Positions 1-11,048 of a stretch of DNA of 64,000 nt are shown one piece after another. Origin of the DNA: Apis mellifera (taxonomy: Eukaryota; Arthropoda; Insecta; Hymenoptera; Apidae). Every line of letters begins with the position of its first letter. Within the stretch, counting starts at the first letter, position 1. The position numbers and the translations under genes are program-made. Where the stretch lies: positions 17,349,463 through 17,413,462 of the forward strand of contig NC_037643.1 in the NCBI RefSeq assembly GCF_003254395.2, written 5' to 3'. The notes beneath the pieces were generated by a model. The model did no database searches, was not told the origin of the DNA, and saw only the letters and a list, made by a program, of their open reading frames with translations.

Positions 1-439
1 AAGAAGAAGAAGAAGAAGAAGGAGGGAGAGGGAAAAGAAATTCGTCGAATTGCTCGGTGTCAGCGGCGTACAGGTGAGCGATACCGTCGTTTGAGCGGGG
101 CCGTCGGCCGGCCGGTTCCCAAGGGAGCCGTGTGTCGATTGGCCGGGATTGTTTGTGAAATTCCTTCGATAGTATTCGATGAATCTATCGAGGCACGTCG
201 TCCGCGATTCCGAAAGAGCCGGTATGCCGGCCCCCGGCTCGTTAGCCGCTGCTCTCTCGCTCGGGGTCGTGCTTCTTTGCTATCGAGCGGCCGCGGATGG
301 CAATCCCTCGCGCCGAACCTCCCCTCCCTCCCCCCCCTTGGTTCTTAATCGTTCGCGCGATAATTACACCCCGATTTCTCTAACCAACCTCTAACGCTCT
401 CCTAACCTACTTCACCCCTCCTCCTCTAGTTTTCCGTAT
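1..439. other. Left edge; no gene assigned, possible splice donor
   Basis: The window opens with an (AAG)n microsatellite (about 1-22) in purine-rich DNA. At 71-79 the bases CAGGTGAGC match the consensus of an animal 5' splice donor, so an exon could end at 73 on the plus strand. I see no convincing reading frame leading into it, and one donor match is weak evidence. The remainder to 439 is non-repetitive with a pyrimidine-rich tail and shows nothing recognisable. Confidence 0.3.
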
Positions 440-2870
440 ATGCTGTACTGTACACTCGTTCTCTGTACAAAAATGTTTTTTCTGCACACCTCCTTCTCTG
501 TCATATTGTATATATTTATTCGTATCGTGATACGAAAATTTTTTCACTTTTCAAACCCTTTTTTTTTCGTATACTTTGTGCTCTATTCTATTGTATACTC
601 TGTGATACGAAAATTTTTCCACTTTTCAAGATTCGAGTATTTTGAAATACTCGATATATTATAATAGTGGATGGATGCAGGATCCCTTTTTTCCATATAC
701 CTCGTTCTCTACCCTACTCTATATTTTGTGATACGAAAATTTGTCCATTTTCCAACCCCTTTTTTTTCGTATATCTCATGCTCTTCTTATGATGGGATAC
801 GAAAATCTTTATAATTTCCAAGATTCGAGTATTTTGAAATACAATGGACGGATGCAGGATCCCTTTTTTTCGTATACCTCGTCCTCTATCCCACTGTATA
901 TTTTGTGATACGAAAATTTGTCCATTTTTCAAGCCCTTTTTTTTCGTATACTTCATCCTCTATCTCACTGTATACTCTGTGATACGAAAATTTTTCCACT
1001 TTCCAACCCCTTTTTATGATATATTTTGTGATACGAAAATTTTTCCACTTTCCAATCCCTTTTTTTTTCGTATACTTCGTCCTCTTCCACTGTGATAGGA
1101 TACGAAAATCTTTATAATTTTTAAGATTCGAGTATTTTGAAATATAGTGGACGGATGGAGGATTCCTTTTTTTCCGTATACCTCGTCCTCTACCCTACTG
1201 TATACTTTGTGATACAAAAATTTGTCCATTTTCCAAGCCCTTTTTTTTCGTATACTTTGTCCTCTATCCCACTGTATACTCTGTGATACGAAAATCTTTC
1301 CACTTTCTACCCTACTGTATACTTTGTGATACGAAAATTTTTCCACTTTCCAACCCCCTTTTTTTTTCATATACTTCGTCCTCTACTCCACTGTATATTC
1401 TGTGATACGAAAATCTTTCCATTTTCTACCCTACTGAATACTCTGTTATACAAAAATTTTTGCACTTTCCAATCCCATTTTTTTCGTATACTTCGTCCTC
1501 TATCCCTGTGATAGGATACGAAAATCTTTATAATTTTGAAGATTCGAGTATTTTGAAATATAGTGGACGGATGTAGGATGTCTTTTTTTCGTACACTCTC
1601 TTTCGTACTCGTCCTCTACCACTGTGATAGGACACGAAAATCTTTATAATTTTGAAGATTCGAGTATTTTGAAATATAGTGGATGGATGCAGGATCCTTT
1701 TTTCGTATACCTCGTCCTCTAGCCCCCTTCGTATTTTCGTATATATTCTGATATTGATATGAAAATCTTTCCAACCCCTTTTTTTCATATATCTCGTCCT
1801 CTACTGTGATAGGACACGAAAATCTTTCTAATTTTCAAAATTCGAGTATTTTTTTTTAAATACGATAGATGAAAGCACGATCTTTCTCTATTTCTCTTTC
1901 CTTTTTTTCGTCTCATAACAAAAATCTTTCCAATTTTCAAGATTTGAATATTTTGAAATACGATGGACGAACGGATGCCTTTTTTCCGTATATTTTCTCT
2001 TCTATCCCTGTGATAGGACACGAAAATCTTTATAATTTTCAAGATTCGAGTATTTTGAAATACGAACGCATGATCCCTCTATTTGGCCCTCCTTTTTTCC
2101 ATACACCTTGTTCTTTATACTCGTTCCACAGCCTACAACACGAAAATCTTTCGACTATTTTGAAATTTGATGGACGAACGCACGATTCCTTTATTTCTTT
2201 TCCTTTTTTTTCGTCCCACAATCTGCGACACAAAAATCTTTCCAATTTTTCCAAAATTCGAGTATTTTGAAATATGGTGAACGCACGATCTCTCTATTTG
2301 GCCCTCCTGTTTTCCATACATTTTATTCTCTATACTCGTTCCACAGCCTGCAACACAAAAATCTTTCCAATTTTCAAGATTCGAGTATTTTGAAATATGG
2401 TGGACGAATGCAAGATATCTTTTTTCCGTACACCTCGTCCTCTACCTCTGTGATAGGACACGAAAATCTTTCCAATTTTCAAGATTCGAATCGTATTTTG
2501 AAATACACACGATTCCTTTACTTCTTCTCTCTTTTCTTCGTCCTATAACAAAAATCTTTCCAATTTTCAAGATTCGAGTATTTTGAAATACACACAATTC
2601 CTTTACTTCTCCTCCCTTTTCTTCCTCCCATAACAAAAATCTTTCCAATTTTCAAGATTCGAGTATTTTGAAATATACACGATCCCTCTACTTCTCCTCC
2701 CTTTTCTTCCTCCCATAACAAAAATCTTTCCAATTTTCAAGATTCGAGTATTTTGAAATACACACGATCCCTCTACTTCTCCTCCCTTTTCTTCCTCCCA
2801 TAACAAAAATCTTTCCAATTTTCAAGATTCGAATCGCATTTTAAAACACGACGAACGAACAATCCCTTTT
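440..2870. repeat. Degenerate AT-rich minisatellite array, ending in 85-bp units
   Basis: About fifteen imperfect copies of a compound unit fill this stretch. Recurring blocks are GTGATACGAAAAT, a T-rich run followed by CGTATA, CTCGTCCTCTA, and the box ATTCGAGTATTTTGAAATA (for example near 631, 820, 1544, 1662, 2047, 2484, 2571, 2656, 2741). The left part mixes units of about 60-130 bp. The right part becomes regular: the word TAACAAAAATCTTTCC begins near 2546, 2631, 2716 and 2801, an exact 85-bp spacing. The box is an imperfect dyad, and at 635-654 it extends to CGAGTATTTT/GAAATACTCG. Frames through the array encode repetitive peptides and are not genes. Increasing regularity rightward suggests recent local expansion by slippage or unequal exchange. 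Confidence 0.9.
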
Positions 2871-5800
2871 CCCTTTCCTCCTCATCTCATCCTCCTCCAC
2901 ACCACCCCTCTGCATACCCACCGTACATACGACATATACGAAAATCTTCCCAAGATCCGCATATTTCGAAACGCGGTGGCCGAACGCACGATCCCTTTGA
3001 CTGCGGTAATTAACGACGCTCAGTATAGAAGGACTTTGAAAAAGCCGATAAGAGGGATGATTTCGCGATGAAAAATCCTTCGTCGCAGTAGATATTTTCC
3101 TTTTTTTTTAAACCCACTCTCGAAAATAATTGCGAGTACATATACACACGATAATACACGATAGGCCGATAGACAGTCGCGGCTCTTCCCACTCCCCTCT
3201 TAACCGGCCGCCGCTGGGTCTGGGTCCCCGACCCGCCTGCCTGCCTGCCTAAGGGGAGGGGGAGGAGGATGTGGAAACGGGAGTGGGTAACTTGCAAACG
3301 TTCAAACAAATAGGAAGTTTGTTTGGCGGGCGGGTACAATAGGTGGAAACCGAATGATATGTCTAACTAAATACGTTACCCGTGCGCCACGGTATCAAAG
3401 GGAGAACCGAACCTTTATGATGGTTTCTGGTTGGCTCGCGTCTCCGCAGTTTGCCGCTCACCCTTCTGTGGTTACGCGCGCGGATCTCTCTCTCCCTCCC
3501 TCCTCCCTCCTCCTCCTCTATGTACACACAACGGAACCCGGGTTTCCGGGCGATGCATCAATCGCAAAATTGAAATTTCAGCATCAACAATAATTACCGC
3601 CGTTGTCACCGCGACTTGAATCTCTCGTTCGTTACCTCGCTCCGTTTTCGAATCGGGAGCGGTTCTCCTCCCTTAATTTAGCCAGACTTTTTTTCAAAAT
3701 CTCTAATTATTTCCCCTTTCTCGATTTACTCGAAGAGAAACGAATTCCACTCTCCATCTTTTCATCGAACTGAACATTGACATTCGAGCCAAAAATATGT
3801 TTAAAACCTTTCTCCTTCTCTTCTCCTCTTCTTCCTTCGTTTCTTCTTTCCCTTTTTTTCTCTTCGCATCGAGAGAGCAGTCTCTTTGAAACGAAGAGAG
3901 AGAGCAGTCTCTTTGAAACGAAGAGAGAAAGAGAAGAGAGAAAAGAGAGAGAAGAGAGAGAGGAGGAGGAGAACCACTGCAAGATTGGGGAGAGGGAGGG
4001 AACTTTGCCTAAAGGCTGAGAAACATCGGGAAATAGGTGGCGGATGGCTGCTCCAGGCAGCGACGTATCAGCGTTTGCTGATGCGTCTCTCGAACCATGT
4101 ATCACGAGAGAGGAGAGAAGAGAGGAGAGGAGAGGGGAGAGGCTGCCGTTTCCGGTTTATCTATCGAGCCGGTGAACGGTAGTATGACAGCCAGCCCGGC
4201 TGCACGCTAATATGTCAAAGGCAGGCAGAGTAGCAGAAGACAATTAGCGCGCCGTCTCTAGCGATACGACGTCCTCCAAACTCCTCCTCGTTATTTCGGT
4301 TATTTCGGAAAGTCCGTGAATTCTGCTCCGTCTTTCGAACACTATCTTTCTTTCTCTCGTTCGAATATAGCCAAGATTCGCGCCAAAATCGCCAATCGTT
4401 CTTATATCCATTCACGAAAGTGTTTCTCTGGGATCAGAGTTTTTAGTTTCTTTGGAAGTGTTTTTCCATCCAGATTCAATCCCCGTAGCTCTTTAAAGCA
4501 GCTTAAAAAATAATAAACTGTGAAAAGAGAGAGAGAGAGTTTTCGAAAAACTTAAAAAAATACGTATCGTATTTGATTCTTCTGAAAATTTCCTCGTGGA
4601 AAAAGAGAGAGAGAGAGAGAAGGAAAGGAGAATCGATACTCGAGATTCGAATTCCACCGGCGGATCCTCTAAGACGATTATCGCGCTCTCGCACACACGC
4701 GCACAATTAGAATCGTCCATTTGTCGTCCTGGACCGGGGTCCGCAGCGAGACAAAAAGAACGAGAGAGAGAGAGAGAGAGATCGTGTCTTCTCTTCTCCC
4801 GTGGGAAACCGTTCCTTTCGTGGCAGTGAGGACGGAAAGAAAGAAAGAAATAAATAGCGAAAAAAGAAGGAAGGCGGAGGGGCGGGGAGGGTAGAGGGAA
4901 GACAAAATCAAATAGAGGGGACAAATAACCGAGGGGGAGGGGGAGGCGGAGAGTAAAAAGCTCGGCTCGGCGACCGAGCCGGTCAGCCGGTCGAAGGAGA
5001 TGGAGAAACGAGAGAAAGATCAGCTTTGTCGGCAAGCTTGCTAATTAGTTTACTAACTTATCGACCAAGTCTCCACAGCCACGCAGCGAGCCGGAAACGC
5101 ATCGCGACACGAATGTCACCGTGTCGTACTCTCTCTCTCTCTCTCTCTCTCATTCGATAGCCTTAAGTTCTTGCCTCCGTATTCCCAAAACAATCCTTTT
5201 CTTCCTCCTCTCCACGGTGATACGATTAGATGAACAACGATCGAAAGGACTTAAAAAGAATCTTTTTCATTAATATTCTCAAAATATAGAGGAACGAATT
5301 TTCTTCTCGTCTGGTTAATGAACGCTCTTGAAAGCGCGTATATATAAAACACACCTACGCTCGCTGACAATACGTTTTAGCGATAATGGTTTCATTTTCC
5401 TTTAAAAGCTTATAGTAGATACGCGATGCCCCCAGGGATACGGCGTATTTATGTCGTATTAAAGCTTCAACACTTTGTACAAATTTAAAACGCAATTTTT
5501 CAATCCATATATGCATACGTATACACATACTGTTAACAAAGAAAACTTCGATCAAGCTTCCTCTCTCTCTCTCTCTTCTCTTCTTTCCCTTCAACCCTCT
5601 TCGTTGGAAACAAGGAAACATTTCCACGGACGGGTTCGGGTGTTTGATATTTAGCAGCACGCGAGCCATTCGCTCCCTCCTCGAATTAAAAAAGAAGACG
5701 AGAGAGAGAGGGAGAGAAGTAACGGCCCAAGCGAGCGCGTCCAAGCGGACCGATGAAATTCAGACGAGGGATAATTTTTTAACGTTATTACTTGCCGACC

Positions 5801-7533
5801 GTCCTGCGAATCGCCTCCTCTCTCTCTCTCCCCATTCTCTCGCCTCACCCCTCGTTGATTGGCAATTTCGCGTCTTGAATTTTTATCCCGGCTCGCCGGG
5901 GTGTGCGGCAACCCCTTCGTTTTTAAATTATCCGCGAGATTAATCAAGGCGTCATTTTTCACGTCCAATTTGCAATAAAAAGAAGCAGGCGGACCGGCAT
6001 GGTTAACGAGGATGGCGAGGAGGGGAGGAGGGGAGAGTAAACCTTATTCTTAATTGATATATTTTGAATTAATTAATCCTTCCGGAACGTGACGATACGA
6101 CGCCCCTTCTTAATTAGTCGACAGTCGTAAATTTCTTCTTTCCTTCGATTATTATTACGCGTGTAATATATATATATTTTTCTTTGGTGGAGTCGATTTG
6201 AAAGAGAAGAAAAGTTTACAAATTCGGAGGTTTCCGTTGAAAAGAAGGGAGAAAGAAAGGATTCCGCTCTCAGCTTCGTTCTCGGTGTCGGAATCGGCGC
6301 GAATCGCTCCGAGGGACGGCGAGGAGAAAGGAAAAGTTTCCTTGTAAATACCAAAGTAATTCCAACGTCTCCCCTCACGCGAGATACTACGAGGAGGAGA
6401 GAGAGTTGAACCTTCAAGGGTTAAATAAGAAAGCTTTTGAAACGGGCGTCGATATTTAAATTAAAAAATACACGCCGATGAAATAATATTGGCCGCCAAT
6501 CTGTCCATTCTCCAATTCACCCCTTAAAGGAGAGAAAAAGAAACAAAATCGGGAGGAGAGAAAAATTTGCAGAGGATGGAGAGAGAGAGAGAGGCTCGTT
6601 TCCATCCTGGGAAGGCGACGGAAACGTTATGCAAATGGGTTTTTACGGGGAGAGAAGTTTGCTCCCCCTCTCTCCTCCACTGAAGCGCGGGATCGGCCAA
6701 GAGGCCGGATCATTTTTACCGAAATTAAATCGAAAATTAGACTCGCATTAAAATGCGCTCCCGATAGGGCCTCCTCGCCTCGAATCGCCGGTGGCTCGTC
6801 CTACAAGAGAGAGAAAGAGAGATAGAGAGAAGGGGGAATTCCTCGCTCAAATGCAAATAGGAGATTCACGGCGGGCGGATTTGTACGAGTTAATCAGGAA
6901 CCGCTCGCGCGGAACGAACGGTTGAGAACCGCTGAGGAATAAGAGTCGAAACTCGGGGGAGGGAAGGGATAAAATGAAAAAAGTTGGCCGGCGAACAATC
7001 GTGTATAAATCAGGGGTGGTTAATAGGTAAGAACAAAGGGTTAGGAGCCTCCTTCCTCCTCCCCTCCCCTTCCCGCAAGGAACGCCGGAGGGATGCGCTC
7101 GAGGGGGTTGGAGCGCGCCTCCAATTTACGATTCATTTCGTCGAAACGGGCGCGCCACCGTCGCCTTATATCGCCATTTCCCCGATCTGAATAATTAATT
7201 TTAATAACGAATTTCTATCCTCTCTCTCTTGGTCCTCGTTTTCTCCCCCCTCCTCCTCCTCGCGAAATCGATATCCCACGTTCGATGAGGGATGAATATG
7301 GAATTAATAATTTTCCAAAAGAATAATCGTCGAATATTCAATATCGAAATTGTAACCGATAGAGAAAGAGGAGGATCGAATTGGATATCCGATTGCAAAA
7401 TCTTTGCTCGGACAGGAAAGGAAAGAAGCGGGACGTTAACGGTACGGTGAATTTATACAAGTGTCGCTCCTCGTTTATCGGTAATTAAAATCATCGACCG
7501 TGTTCCCTTTCGAAAGGTATTTACACGATATTT
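2871..7533. other. Non-coding, microsatellite-rich stretch
   Basis: No gene is recognisable. The stretch holds many purine or pyrimidine tracts: GA-rich DNA at 3870-3975 that includes a 27-bp tandem duplication (copies starting near 3872 and 3899), (GA)n near 4602 and 4762, (CT)n at 5128-5151 and (CT)n near 5560. A tight hairpin lies at 4062-4087. The open frames translate these tracts into Ser/Leu or Arg/Glu runs. From 5900 to 7530 the DNA is mostly unique with short homeodomain-type AT words. Confidence 0.6.
4062..4087. other. Tight hairpin with an 11-bp stem and 4-nt loop
   Basis: GACGTATCAGC is followed by the loop GTTT and then GCTGATGCGTC, giving an 11-bp stem with a single G-T type mismatch. 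It sits in unique sequence between GA-rich tracts. It could be chance, a transcription-factor dyad, or an RNA hairpin. It is too short on its own to be a microRNA precursor, and I see no long paired arms around it. Confidence 0.5.
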
Positions 7534-7534
7534 C

Positions 7535-7560
7535 GAGAGAGAGAGAGAGAGAGAGAGAGA
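7535..7560. repeat. (GA)n microsatellite
   Basis: An uninterrupted GA dinucleotide run of about 26 bp, one of the purest of the many GA/CT tracts here. Such tracts are potential GAGA-factor sites and potential triplex (H-DNA) formers. Function is not shown by the sequence. Confidence 0.9.
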
Positions 7561-7724
7561 CTGGTCGTTTACATTAATTGACACGACGATTCGATGGGAT
7601 CGTGTGAATACGAAATTATTTTAAGTTGGACGGAGTTTCGATGAATATTTGATCGATCCATCGGCGAGATCGAATCGCCGGGCGAGAAAATAAATATCGA
7701 AAACCGTTCCATTCCTTGTCTTGT

Positions 7725-7747
7725 AAAAAAAAAAAAAAAAAAAAAAA
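7725..7747 (+). repeat. Poly(A) run of 23
   Basis: An A homopolymer is followed by GAAATAAATA. I looked for a retrotransposon body or target-site duplication upstream that would make this a retroposed tail and found none, so it is called a simple homopolymer. Confidence 0.8.
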
Positions 7748-7775
7748 GAAATAAATACCGTTGCGACAACGGGAA

Positions 7776-7801
7776 ATAAATCTTCCGGCCGGAAGATTTA
7801 T
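7776..7801. promoter_or_regulatory. 26-bp perfect palindrome with a head-to-head ETS-type core
   Basis: The thirteen bases ATAAATCTTCCGG are followed directly by their exact reverse complement, a perfect palindrome with no spacer. The centre TTCCGGCCGGAA holds two inverted GGAA cores of ETS-family type (CCGGAAG on each strand). A 26-bp perfect palindrome is not expected by chance in 64 kb. It lies about 30 bp downstream of the poly(A) run in otherwise unique DNA. A dimeric transcription-factor site is possible; a cruciform or replication-derived inverted repeat is the alternative. The palindrome is certain, the function is inference. Confidence 0.5.
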
Positions 7802-10800
7802 ATCGACTTTGAAAAATAGAACGAATCGAAGATTCGATTATCGTCGAATTGGTTTTTCGTTTCTCTCTCTCTCTTTTTGCACATCTAATAAAAGAACGAA
7901 AAACGAGATAGAAAATTCAACGAGGCGCGGATCGATCGAAAGGGCATTGAAATTTCAATATATAGCCGGGCCAATATATGTTCGGTCAAAAGTTCAATCG
8001 GCGAATTTTCGAATTGGAAACGGATATATAATCGCTCCCTTCAACTTCTTTTTCGACCGGGTCAATTATTTATCCCGCGAGATCGGGCATTTTTCTTGCT
8101 AAAAAAAACGATTAACGATTTTGCACGACGCAATTGTAATAAACCGTTCCTTGCCAATTCGTATATTTCGAGGCGAATAATCGATTTTAATTTACTCGCT
8201 GCACTCGTTCGCAGTTAAATCGAGAATCTGTATCTTTCACTTACTCGGAAATTCTCTAAAAAGAGGAAACATTGCGCAAGGTGTTACAAAGTATTCGAAA
8301 GAGAGACATTCTTTCCTAAACCTTGGAGGATTATATCGATCGAGGAAGGGAATCGAAGGATGGGACGCACGATTTTCTAGCCGCTTGCTACCCGATACAA
8401 GAGTGGCAATGGTGGTGGTGGTGGTGGCCCAGTGATATACAACGCTATCACCCTCGTATTTACTGCAGTGTCAAACCGGGGCGACAACTTGGTTACAAAT
8501 TAGTGCTTTGCATCGCGCTCCCGCTCTTACACCTTGTATATATATATATATATATTGTTTATATATATATACATCTCGGTGGCCCTTCCAGCGGTTGTAC
8601 GAGTCTCGTATGTTTATGTTGCTGGCAGCTGCGCCGCACAACCTTGCCAATATTGGTTCTCAATTTAATGATCGGCCGGCCGCGCGCACCCTTTACTTAC
8701 CAGCCTCGATTGCGCCACCCGGTAAAGTTCGGTTTCGAAATTGGAATAACTTTCGATCGAGCCAATGTTCATTTCGATGGAATTTACACACATATATATA
8801 CGTATCTCGAGATGGATAAAATATAGTTCCGTTTAAGAAACAGAATTACGTTGGACGATTTTTCGAACGAGAGTTAAAATTCTGGATCTCGTATCTCGAA
8901 CGGGTATCGAGATCGTGGATCGATAGGAGGGGAGCTGAGAACCGCTTGCAGGTAGGAGAGGCGATACATCAGCCACGGGTCAACAATGTGTAAGCGGTAA
9001 CGTTCCCCTAACCACCACCTCCCCCTCCAACTTCGCTCTTCTGGCGACACTTCTGGAGTTTCTCCGGAGATATTTATCGCGCTACGCGTGAACCACCTCT
9101 CCCCCTCCTTCTCCATTCGTGAATTGGCATCTCGATCTCGCGTTCGACGCGCGATATCGACGGAGGGGAGGGGGGAGGCTAAGCCGCACGTGCGGCGTAA
9201 CTTGTTGCACGCGCTCGGCTTCGAAAGAACGACGAGAGGAAAAAAAAATATGAAAGTTTCGAAATTTTGTAACGAATAAATACGCGAGCTGGTTCGATAA
9301 ATGGCATCGATATAAAGAAAAAAGAAAGAAAGAAAGAAAAATTGCATTGGGTTGGGCACGCGTTAATGAGCGAAAATGTAACGCTTCCCTCCCACTCTCG
9401 GGGGAGGGGAGTGGCGGCCGGAAGCTTTTCACTCGTGAAAAGTGGAAAATTGCGTGGGAGGAGGGGGGGTGAAAGGTATCGAACCGGACCATCGTGCCGT
9501 GAATCGACAAATTACTTTTCATTGCGCCGCGGCGATGTAATCACGGATTCGTGGTGTCGCCCTCATTACCGCCGGCCTCTCTGGGTGGTTGGGGGGGGGG
9601 AACAGGAAAGGGGCGGTCGCCTTCGAGGGTGGTTGAACGGTGGAAGCAACAAATTGAGGTTTTGAAAAAAAAAAAAAAGAAAAAGAGAGAGAGAGAGAGA
9701 GAGAAAGCGCTCGCCTCTCCTCCACGTCGGTCGTGCTTTACCGCGGGGAAACTCATTGATTTCCCCTCCCCTCCCCTCCCCTCTCCTCTTCTTCCCCCCT
9801 CCCCTCCCCATTCACCACCGCGCGATAATTAAATGCATTTTATACAGTTCTTCGTGTGGTCGGGGTATATAACGGCGAGTAATTAATAGACATTTAAAAT
9901 TTTTAATAACGCCGCTTTTATGCGCGCCGTACTGTGAGCGTCCCCCGAGTAATTATAGCCGGTGAATGGATCTGTTGCATTTGACTTTTAATGCCCGCCG
10001 GATCAAGCGGTTACACCACGCCTCGCCGCCACTTATCAAACTCCCCACCCCGCCCCACCCACCTCGTGCTAATGACGAGGAGAAAATTTTCGTAACGCAC
10101 AACACGGTTTTTTTCACAGCCGTGTAACCCGTTTCCTTTTTCTCTCTTTTTTTTCGAAGGAGAGAAGGAAAGGAAAGGAAAACGTTGGCCGAGAAAAGCG
10201 ATGCAACCTTTCCCCCCCCCCCGTGTTTAACGAGCGATTGCAATTTTTTCCCCATCCTTTTTTTGTCACGCGTCGCGGGCAAAGAGTCGAAATTTCTCGG
10301 GCGAGGGCAGCCAAGCTTGGCGATAAGGATTAATTGGAAGCGAGTTGACGATATTTCGCACGGGTGAAAAAGTGATCCCGAGAAAGAGAGAGAGTTTACA
10401 TAAAGTCTTCATTCGGCCGGAGCGATAAATCAGAGCTTCTTTTCCGGATGAGAAAGAAGAGGAGGAGGAGGAGGAAAAAGAAGAGAAGGAGGAAGAGAAG
10501 GAGAAGAAAAAAAGAGCTGTTGACTCCGCGTCATTAAAATTAATGATCGCGTGATCGCTAAACGCGTTTGCGCTCCATCTCTCACATTCTCAAATCCGGT
10601 CAAACCGTGGAGCGATAAATCACGAAACACCTGTTCCGTAGGGACATCCTCTTCTCACCATAAGAGTTACCACATTCAATTAAGTTCTTGTGCCGAATCG
10701 GAGAAAGATTCAATTTAAAACGCCTTCGATTATTACATCACCACCACAACTGTACCGCCAAATTTCTCGTTTCCTCGCAGAAACGAAACTTCATTCGCGC

Positions 10801-10979
10801 TTCCATTCCCTTATCTTATCTCCTCGGAGCTCGTTTCGATCGATGGTCAACTCGAAGCTCGTAGCTATAACGATAAACGTTCCTCGTGGCGAAGAGAAAG
10901 AAAGCAAAAAAACGACCGCAGCCCGACTAACAGGCCTTCGTCTATACCTGTCGAAACGTTCCTGCCGATCAAATTACCG
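7802..10979. other. Non-coding stretch with microsatellites and a homeodomain-type site cluster
   Basis: No gene is recognised. Visible items are a (GGT)n run near 8408-8427, short (TA)n near 8537-8575, A-rich and GA-rich tracts around 9664-9707, a C4 ladder at 9763-9781, a C-rich run near 10211, and GGA-type purine tracts at 10450-10515. Positions 9826-9960 are unique and dense in TAATTA, TTTTAAT and TTTATGC words. Open frames here are low-complexity translations. Confidence 0.6.
9763..9781 (-). other. G-quadruplex-type motif (minus strand)
   Basis: The plus strand reads four blocks of four C separated by single T, so the minus strand carries GGGG blocks with one-base loops, the most stable class of predicted G-quadruplex. 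More C-rich DNA continues to 9809. Whether it folds in the cell is unknown. Confidence 0.6.
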
Positions 10980-10997
10980 ATGCGCGCGCGCACGCGC

Positions 10998-11040
<43 letters not shown>

Positions 11041-11048
11041 CATACGTG
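10980..11048. repeat. 69-bp alternating pyrimidine-purine tract
   Basis: The tract begins with CG/CA-type steps (TGCGCGCGCGCACGCGCGTG), passes into a long (TA)n run, and ends with CATACATACGTG, without one break in pyrimidine-purine alternation. The CG-rich end has Z-DNA-forming character and the TA part is an easily melted, cruciform-prone segment. It may be a simple microsatellite grown from two nuclei. No promoter or gene is evident beside it. Confidence 0.85.

Noticed and set aside
440..2870. Regularly spaced repeats considered as a CRISPR array
   Set aside because: The spacers are themselves repeated, unit lengths (about 60-130 and 85 bp) are wrong, no cas genes exist, and the DNA is eukaryotic.
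7700..7760. Poly(A) run as the tail of a retrotransposed copy
   Set aside because: No element body upstream and no flanking direct duplication.
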